Origin: Adiantum capillus-veneris
Taxonomy: Eukaryota > Streptophyta > Polypodiopsida > Polypodiales > Pteridaceae
Direction of reading: 5' to 3'
Length of the DNA: 64,000 nucleotides
Assembly: GCA_014529385.2 (NCBI GenBank)
Contig: CM043964.1
Span: 131,034,920-131,098,919, forward strand
Positions 59,315-64,000 of this stretch are shown piece by piece. The position numbers and the translations under genes were made by a program. How positions within the stretch are numbered: position 1 is the first letter of the stretch; the number at the start of each line of letters is the position of its first letter. The notes under the pieces were generated by a model that did not search any database, was not told where the DNA came from, and saw nothing but the letters and a program-made list of their open reading frames with translations.

Positions 59315-59512
59315 TCATCTCCTTATGGTACGGCTCAACTTTGGCTTCTCTGTAGCCTCTAATTGTGCGATGTCAATGGGTTGTGGACTACACCACATAA
59401 CGCTTTGAAGGTATTCACCCCAGTTATCTACCAACTTCCGATGAGCATCACATGCCCCTATATAATTAAGCCATTCCACGGTAGATTTCTTTTCATTTAT
59501 TCTAGCATGCAC
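59315..59512 (-). pseudogene. Gypsy H pol segment before RT
   Basis: Open 65-codon piece (NEKKSTVEWLNYIGACDAHR, then PQPIDIAQLEATEKPKLSRT) continuing pol between the acidic linker and RT. No enzymatic motif. Confidence 0.4.
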
Positions 59513-59524
59513 ATTTGCTCGATA

Positions 59525-60046
59525 TCATCGCCTCTTATATCTCTTACTCTTCTTGTCTAATTTTTTATTACGACCGATCTCTAGTGAAGAGTCACTAGAT
59601 GAATCGCTACTTGTGTCTTCTGCTCCCTTGGATAGATTGTCATCTAGGGTACCACTGGGCCCTGAATGGTTTGTCCCCACATTTGCACTAAGATTTAACT
59701 CAAATTCTTCGTCCTCAGAGTCAATTTCAATTGATGATTCTGACTCCGAATTGTGTTGCCTATACTCTTGTGAGACGCTATTGGTTCCAATGCCAGTCAA
59801 ACCTTCATCTTGTAGGTCATCAGAAGCTATATGCATTGCTTCTAGCATATTTAAGGGTATGAGTGGTGGCATTTCATCCCCCTCAGATGTTACCCAGGTC
59901 GTCCCTCTGTTTCCCCAAGTGTCTATGGTTGCTGCTAGGTGGACCCAATCCACATTGTCCGACTCAGTCATCCCAGGTAGTACATCCTTATAAGGAGAAT
60001 CTTCCCCAACATCAGTGTCCGCTTTACACGTGTAAAAATATTGCAA
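59525..60046 (-). pseudogene. Gypsy H acidic/Ser-rich linker ORF
   Basis: 173 codons. The middle is strongly acidic and Ser-rich (SESESSIEIDSEDEEFELNL; EDTSSDSSSDSSLEIG) and the C-terminus is basic (KKLDKKSKRYKRR). It sits between protease and RT. It has no enzymatic motif and probably belongs to the pol polyprotein as a spacer. The plus strand is also open here for 146 codons, which I regard as a shadow. Confidence 0.5.
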
Positions 60047-60112
60047 TGGGGCCGAGTGAACTATGGTGTCAGATCTATGATCAATTATAAACCTGTTTCC
60101 TAGAGGATGTGC

Positions 60113-60653
60113 TCAACCAGTTACAAGATCCACTCGAGTGACATAATCTTGGAACTGCAAGTAGATATGGTTTTTAGACCAGTCATGCACCATTTTTGCT
60201 TCCCTCGTGAAAGGCCGTCCTAAGATCATCTCAAATGCCATAGTGTGCTTGGAGAAATCCATAACAATGAAGGTATTTCTTATTTTATGTCCAAAGACCT
60301 TGATCTTGAGATCTTCTAGCATCCCAATAGGTTTAACAATAGACCCATCGGCCAATCTTTACTACTATGGTTGTGGTCCCAAGGTGAGGTCTTCCCATAG
60401 TTTCCCAACAATTTTTAGTCACAATGCTAACCCCAACTCCACCATCAAGGATTCCCTTCACAATTAATCCCTTGGTAGTGTTTGGTATGGTTGCATTGGC
60501 TTCATCTCTCTCAAAGTATTGTCCCAACTTGTTAAGAGGTATTTCTACAATGGGGTTCTCGTCTAGGTTGGGTTGTGGATCTAAGTGTTCCTCCTCAATT
60601 GGCATCTCCCTAGCTCCATCCATCTGTGAAAATTGTGGTAGCCCGACCTTCAA
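60113..60653 (-). pseudogene. Gypsy H retropepsin (upstream, standard position)
   Basis: Frame 1 (60653-60333) reads KGLIVKGILDGGVGVSIVTK; D-G-G in place of D-S/T-G is common in Athila/Tat proteases. After a frameshift near 60345, frame 2 continues ADGSIVKPIGMLEDLKIKVF then AFEMILGRPFTREAKMVHDW, the C-terminal hG-R motif of the family. It processes the polyprotein in a live element; here it is split. Confidence 0.75.
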
Positions 60654-60659
60654 TTCTCC

Positions 60660-61347
60660 ATTGAGGAAAGCTCAAAGAGCTAAGAATGGCTCACGGTCTC
60701 CATATAGTTTGGACATGATGGTGGTTCTTAGAGCGTGTGATAGCTTGAAACGAGCGTATTGCTCAGGGGGTCGTGGTGTGCTTTACAGCGCAGCGTTCGG
60801 TTACCCAAAGCTCCGTTGATCCTCAAAAGGGTCGATTTTTACTTAAGCGTGAGGCTAAAATAAGTAATTCTAAAGGGAGACTGAGGCATGAGCCTGAGCG
60901 TGGGCTTGGGCTTGGGCATGGGGAATATTCCCAATCCTAGTCCTACCTTTTTTTATTATTATTATTTTTTATTTTTTTTGGGATAAGGTCGTCGCGACTG
61001 CGCCGCGCATGCGAGCACACACACACACCTAACCTACCTACTTACAACTAATAGAGCTACTATTACACACTAACACAGTACTACAACAACTCATTAGCTA
61101 ACAGACCTACTTACTGTACCTTACAAAGCTAACATTATAGATCTACTACCTTAATTCTAACACCGTATCAACAGAGAAAACACAATACCTTTCAACACCT
61201 TATTAACAAAAAAAGTACACTGCAGCACAACAAAGGTCACAAATCCTTCTCAACAAGCCATGCACCTTCCTTCTCTACCTTTCCTACTTCTCAAATTGCA
61301 CCAACAAAGCAACATAGAGTGCTTTTCTAGCTTAATGCAGAGCATTT
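60660..61347 (-). other. Leader of gypsy H, gag missing
   Basis: Only about 0.7 kb separates the PBS from the protease, too little for the gag of this element class (usually over 1 kb). I see no gag motif or zinc knuckle. It includes a T-rich stretch near 60950-60980 and a short (AC)n at 61017-61028. The gag deletion makes this a non-autonomous copy. Confidence 0.6.
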
Positions 61348-61363
61348 CCCAGCAACGGCGCCA
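61348..61363 (-). other. Primer-binding site of gypsy H (tRNA-Asp type)
   Basis: Minus strand TGGCGCCGTTGCTGGG, four bases inside the LTR. TGGCGCCGTTGCCGGG is the known Athila/Tat PBS complementary to tRNA-Asp; one base differs. This agrees with the RT type and differs from the Met-type PBS of the other elements here. Confidence 0.85.
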
Positions 61364-61367
61364 AGAA

Positions 61368-61602
61368 TGTGTGCGTCTGTCATACGTGTCAAAGCAAGGG
61401 ACTTGTCGTTTACTTTGTGCGAGCCACAAATGGATGCAAGCACACAACCAGACTAATCTAGCAAGCTCAAGAAAGCAAGGGTGTGTCACTCATGGCCCTA
61501 CTCTCGCCTTCATGGAGGATTCCTCGTTGCGAAGAAGGAGCTACCGTCGTGCCACGCTCAACCGCCTCGCCGTCGTCGTGCTATTGTCGCAATGCTTGAT
61601 CG

Positions 61603-61657
<55 letters not shown>

Positions 61658-61924
61658 GCATACACACACACAAGGATATGAAGAAGAAGATGGAGATGGA
61701 GCAAGAGCACTCTTCAATTGCACAAATGAGAGAATGAATGATTTTTAGGTTTAGGTGACTTTTATATGAGCTCGCCCATTCACACTTGGGCGCCCATGCT
61801 TAGCCAACTAACCTTTGAATGTTCCGGTTACAGTGCGCATCTCATCAGCGATCACTCTACCCTTTTCCTATTGGACCGACAAGCCCGGCCCATGACTACT
61901 AGAAGTGGACGCCGGTGGTTAACA
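61368..61924 (-). repeat. 5' LTR of gypsy H
   Basis: Minus strand TGTTAACCACCGGCG...CGCACACA; TG...CA ends. It aligns end to end with 53105-53664. It contains a (CT)n tract (61604-61655) that is shorter than in the partner LTR, and an extra block of about 30 bp next to the tract. Confidence 0.9.
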
Positions 61925-61929
61925 CTAAC
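61925..61929. repeat. Target-site duplication of gypsy H, right
   Basis: CTAAC directly outside the 5' LTR. PLE sequence resumes after it. Confidence 0.65.
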
Positions 61930-63855
61930 AATATGGCGGGCAAGAAGATCTTGAAAAAAAGAAGGAGGCTCAGATTTTTGTGCACTGTCTTTTCTAGATT
62001 TATACCGACCTAAATCCATTTTTTCAAAAATATTTCATCAACACTTTGGTAATACTTCTCTACTTAATGCAATTATGTTTGGATGGAAATACACCTATCC
62101 ACTAAAAAATTGGTTCTACAATACTGACTTTTTAAGATTTCACAACACCCCTACTTGTAATTGTGCTAATTATACAGAGTTTACAACACAATTTGGCAAA
62201 TTTGGCCCAAACATTTGTACTTCAAACTTAGACATTTGCGAGGATTGCGAGATTCATGCACTATTAAACAAAGGATTAAATTTTATTCCCCTGCCACCAC
62301 TCAACCCTCACTTAGCCTTTGCGGCTCTTCTTAACTGTTTAACCGACTTGGTTAATAAACTCCAACTGGAGTCTGAAATGATTCACAACCTTTCTCAACT
62401 ACTTTTTCATAACTTTTCAAACAAAGTAGGTATCTTGAACCCTCAATGGCTTAGTACGGACACCTCTTGGTTTACTCTTGATATAATTACAAAAATTAGA
62501 GAGCTAACATCCAAATTATTTATTGTGGGACTAGACAAAGCCGATAACACTGCTTCAATTATTTGTAAACAACTGGTACATTCTGTTGCACATGAAAGAT
62601 TGAATGGTGATGAATTCTCCATTTCTGCTCTTAACCCAATTGATATGGGAAACCTTCTTACTTCTCAACTTCAAGAAACTGGTTACAATGCGGATAACAA
62701 AAAACTACTTGTACTTTTTCCCACTTATAAAGCACATAAACATAAGTTTAGATGGATCTCAGATGCCTCTAATGGAATCTATACTGAAATTACAGATTGT
62801 TTGACCAAATGTCTTAATTTGATCCTAATTGAAATTGAACTTCACTGTGCAAATAAATAAAAAAACCACACGCGATTTTTTGGGAGTCAATTACAATCCA
62901 TTATGGATTATTAAGAATAGTGTCAATCTATTTCTAAACCTCCCAGAACATATTACATATATCTATACAGCAGACATTACACAATGCTACGAAAACATTC
63001 CCATTTTTGGACCATATGCTTTGCTTTAGGTCTTAGAGGAATTGATTGAACTTACCTTTAAAAATAGAGCAAGAAACCATTATTTTGCTATTTCCCTCAT
63101 CAAAGAACCAACATGGGTTAAAAAACATACGCACACTACCCCTCTTCATTTTAACCAAATAAATTTGATAGTTCACCTACATTGGCTACTCAACAATAGT
63201 TTTATCCAACATGGAACAAACTGTTTTAAACAATAAAAAGGGATTCCTATGGGATTCTCTTGTTCACCAGTACCATGTAATCTTTATTTAACTTACTTTG
63301 AATACAACGGTATATCAAACAATTACAAAACTCTGAAACACAAAAAAAACTCACACAATTTATACATACTGTAAGGTATATGGATGATATTCTCAGTTTA
63401 AACAATAAATCCGTTAAAGAACAACTTATTAACATGTGCCCCTTAGATGTACTTAAAATAGAAGATATTTTTGATAACATTATTTCATTAGAGGGAGAAC
63501 CCTTTACTACAAGTACAACTTACCTTACAATAAAAATCACATTACTTGAACCATTTACAGGGGATTTCACAACAAGATATCGTTGGAAAAGAGATAAATT
63601 TCAATTTACTACTATTGATTTTATCAAAGAAAAAAGTAATCGCCCATATAAAAATGTAATTAATACTTGTTTAGGAATTCTATTTCTTATTATGTATTCT
63701 TCTAGTGATTCCTTCATTGCATTTGAAGAAATCTATAAACTAGTTAATAAATTTATGCACAACGGGTTTCTAAAGCATAAAATATTGAATACCATTATTC
63801 AATCTCTTAATAAAAATGAATGGCCTGAACTAAAGCCGACACAAATACCATCATA
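61930..63855 (+). pseudogene. Penelope-like element (lineage 2) reverse transcriptase
   Basis: Plus-strand pieces resume after the gypsy H insertion. The N-terminal part has FHNTPTCNCANYTEF and LDICEDCEIHALLNKGLNFI. The RT fingers have VGLDKADNTASIICKQLVHS and LLVLFPTYKAHKHKFRWISD (PLE '.LPk.HK.p.kfR.I.'). Motif A is YIYTADITQCYENIPIFGPY; motif B is KGIPMGFSCSPVPCNLYLTY, after a stop at 63234; motif C is VRYMDDILSLNN, with both Asp present, at about 63380. The C-terminus is QSLNKNEWPELKPTQIPS, with the stop at 63853. Frameshifts near 62860, 63030 and 63310 make it inactive. No endonuclease follows the RT, as in N-terminal-endonuclease (permuted) or endonuclease-less PLE groups. The copy at 39423 shares the same 3' end. 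Confidence 0.75.
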
Positions 63856-63894
63856 AATCTGAAGATATCGACGCATCATATATCGACGGCCATG

Positions 63895-63983
63895 CCTTTC
63901 CACGCGTATATCGACGTAATTAGAGCACGTCAATATATGCGTCGATATACGCATCGCAATGCGCGTCGATATACGCGTGGAAA
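63895..63983. repeat. 21-bp perfect inverted repeat downstream of the PLE
   Basis: CTTTCCACGCGTATATCGACG (63895-63915) is the exact reverse complement of 63963-63983. Further TATCGACG words occur at 63865, 63880, 63939 and 63965 in both orientations, including an inner ATGCG...CGCAT pair. This looks like one end of a foldback element or MITE cut by the window edge. Confidence 0.85.
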
Positions 63984-64000
63984 GTCATTATTTGCCACGC

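Larger units (their letters stand above)
53105..61924 (-). mobile_element. Ty3/gypsy LTR retrotransposon H, complete but decayed, nested in the PLE
   Basis: An 8,820-bp minus-strand element with two LTRs (560 and 557 bp), a PBS, a PPT and flanking CTAAT/CTAAC (a 5-bp target duplication with one mismatch). Internal order (5' to 3'): leader without gag, retropepsin, acidic linker, RT, RNase H, integrase, then three further ORFs including a retropepsin-like domain. RT and RNase H motifs are of the Athila/Tat-like plant gypsy type (PLPYSEHVLERVAGKEAYSF). The LTRs differ at about 1 in 10 positions outside the microsatellite, many of them CpG transitions, so the insertion is old. Confidence 0.85.

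Noticed and set aside
59553-59993. 146-codon plus-strand ORF
   Set aside because: It is the antisense of the Ser/Asp/Glu-rich linker of gypsy H, whose strand and order fit the element.

Overview
The window looks like nuclear DNA of a land plant with a large, repeat-rich genome. It holds one intact intron-containing gene for a small plastid-type protein. Nearly everything else is decayed mobile DNA: Ty3/gypsy and Ty1/copia LTR retrotransposons, Penelope-like elements (PLEs), a Mutator-like element, a tRNA-derived repeat, long CT/GA and CA/GT microsatellites, and duplicated spacer DNA. PLEs are known from conifers, green algae and some early-diverging land plants and are rare or absent in flowering plants. 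Two different PLE lineages here therefore favour a gymnosperm, fern or lycophyte; this is an inference. There is no sign of operons, CRISPR or bacterial genes.

Layout. 1-7126: a minus-strand gypsy element (A) that runs off the left edge and has landed inside a minus-strand copia element (B). 7127-14800: retroelement shards (gypsy RNase H, two copia pieces), a possible AAA-ATPase gene relic, tandem duplications and microsatellites. 14829-16172: the only clearly functional gene (TATA box, 5'-UTR intron, three coding exons, 130 codons). 16173-21900: spacer with tandem duplications, a possible LTR/PBS remnant and a poly(A) tract. 21900-28540: gypsy element E with an extra leader ORF and a long LTR-like region. 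28545-36121: two related copia copies, an unidentified ORF, a minus-strand PLE, and a 1,079-bp Mutator-like insertion with a 9-bp target-site duplication.

36122-51400: spacer carrying a 5'-truncated PLE copy, a ParB-like gene with an AT-hook, an aspartic-protease scrap, a SWIM zinc-finger gene relic, a long hairpin and a small palindrome family. 51419-63860: the most informative structure. A plus-strand PLE (an ORF1 block, then reverse transcriptase) is split by an 8.8-kb minus-strand gypsy element (H) with both LTRs, PBS, polypurine tract and a near-perfect 5-bp target duplication.

Element H has an unusual gene order. It has no recognisable gag, it has the normal protease upstream of RT, and it has what looks like a second retropepsin-like domain downstream of integrase. 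The strongest candidates for something undescribed are the PLE family with its ORF1 block and almost no 3' UTR, the second protease of element H, and the ParB-like gene. All calls come from reading motifs and repeats by eye; no database search was run.
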